Shown in pieces: positions 63,881 to 64,000 of a stretch of 64,000 bases of DNA. Under the pieces are notes generated by a model. The model did no database searches. It saw nothing but the letters and a program-made list of their open reading frames with translations, and was not told the DNA's origin. The translations under genes and the position numbers were made by a program. The stretch is from Synechococcus lacustris (GTDB lineage Bacteria; Cyanobacteriota; Cyanobacteriia; PCC-6307; Cyanobiaceae). Position 1 is the stretch's first letter. Each line of letters opens with the position of its first letter. The stretch lies in assembly GCA_903943975.1 (NCBI GenBank), contig CAJAQB010000020.1, forward strand, positions 1 through 64,000, read 5' to 3'.

Positions 63881-64000
63881 ATGGGCTTTTTTGACCGTCT
63901 GAGCCGTCTGTTCCGCGCCAACCTCAATGATCTGGTCGGCCGCGCCGAGGATCCATCCAAGATCCTTGACCAGTCGGTATCCGACATGCAGGCGGATCTG
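63881..64000 (+). CDS. PspA/Vipp1 (IM30), N-terminal part, cut by window end
   Basis: The first 40 residues (GFFDRLSRLFRANLNDLVG, then AEDPSKILDQSVSDMQADL) are the amphipathic membrane-binding helix and start of the first coiled-coil helix of PspA/Vipp1. This ESCRT-III-like protein stabilises membranes and, as Vipp1, is needed for thylakoid biogenesis. Which of the two paralogues it is cannot be told without the C-terminus. Confidence 0.92.
   Translation, partial: MGFFDRLSRLFRANLNDLVGRAEDPSKILDQSVSDMQADL

Overview
The window is a stretch of a GC-rich cyanobacterial chromosome, most likely a picocyanobacterium of the Cyanobium / Synechococcus group. Pointers are ycf46, the rpmH-rnpA-PH-yidC-yceD order, a ClpP/ClpR pair, DUF2808, DUF4359 and Nif11-like proteins, a PspA/Vipp1 homologue at the right edge, and dense, overlapping, leucine/glutamine-rich genes. 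Most of it is ordinary core genome. Three stretches (about 1-5.8 kb, 7.8-10.5 kb and 26.6-30.7 kb) look accessory: lower GC, small or broken genes, repeat proteins.

Layout. 1-4.1 kb is a mosaic of remnants: an mrr-like gene without its nuclease half, a PsiE-like gene, an HI0074-type gene with an internal deletion, three copies of the 5' end of a small membrane-protein gene sitting at module borders, an LprI-like gene and a Nif11-like gene with operator-like repeats. 4.1-8.6 kb has mntP, an RTX-like repeat protein, a pirin/OYE pair and a GT2. 8.6-12.5 kb has a channel-like membrane protein, a three-gene cluster of small unknowns, a GT4 and an initiating sugar-phosphate transferase. 12.5-24.2 kb is a core run: cbiB, ilvC, clpP, clpR, PIN-TRAM, hemW, panB, SRP RNA, ftsZ, ftsQ, ddl, miaB. 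24.3-26.4 kb has a dipeptide-epimerase-like enzyme with a DUF1611/DgcN-like partner. After tRNA-His comes an AT-richer island with an FKBP-RTX fusion and a GH64-like protein. 30.9-44.6 kb has DUF4359, an FAD oxidase, a pentapeptide protein, folC, argD, two tRNA-Leu genes around murA, an rRNA methylase, lpd, trpC, rpsD, yidD, a glutaredoxin, murE and aqpZ. 44.6-52.5 kb has a C-DES-like lyase and the rpmH-rnpA-yidC-yceD-ycf46 operon, then DUF2808, aroH and sppA. 52.5-63.3 kb is a likely long transcription unit: EamA transporter, GT4, double-RCK membrane protein, GT39, parvulin PPIase, type I secretion ABC transporter and HlyD adaptor. A DciA-like zinc-ribbon protein and the start of vipp1/pspA close the window.

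How it fits together. Cell-wall and division genes (ftsZ, ftsQ, ddl, murA, murE) are scattered but numerous, and the epimerase/DUF1611 pair may recycle peptidoglycan amino acids. The window holds a type I secretion apparatus whose C39-like domain has lost its catalytic cysteine, and two RTX-type proteins without signal peptides that are plausible substrates. I found no CRISPR array, complete insertion sequence, prophage or rRNA. The least conventional items are the secretion locus, the FKBP-RTX fusion, the hybrid RTX repeats, the RCK-membrane-RCK protein and the remnant/repeat mosaic at the left end. None can be called a new system from sequence reading alone.
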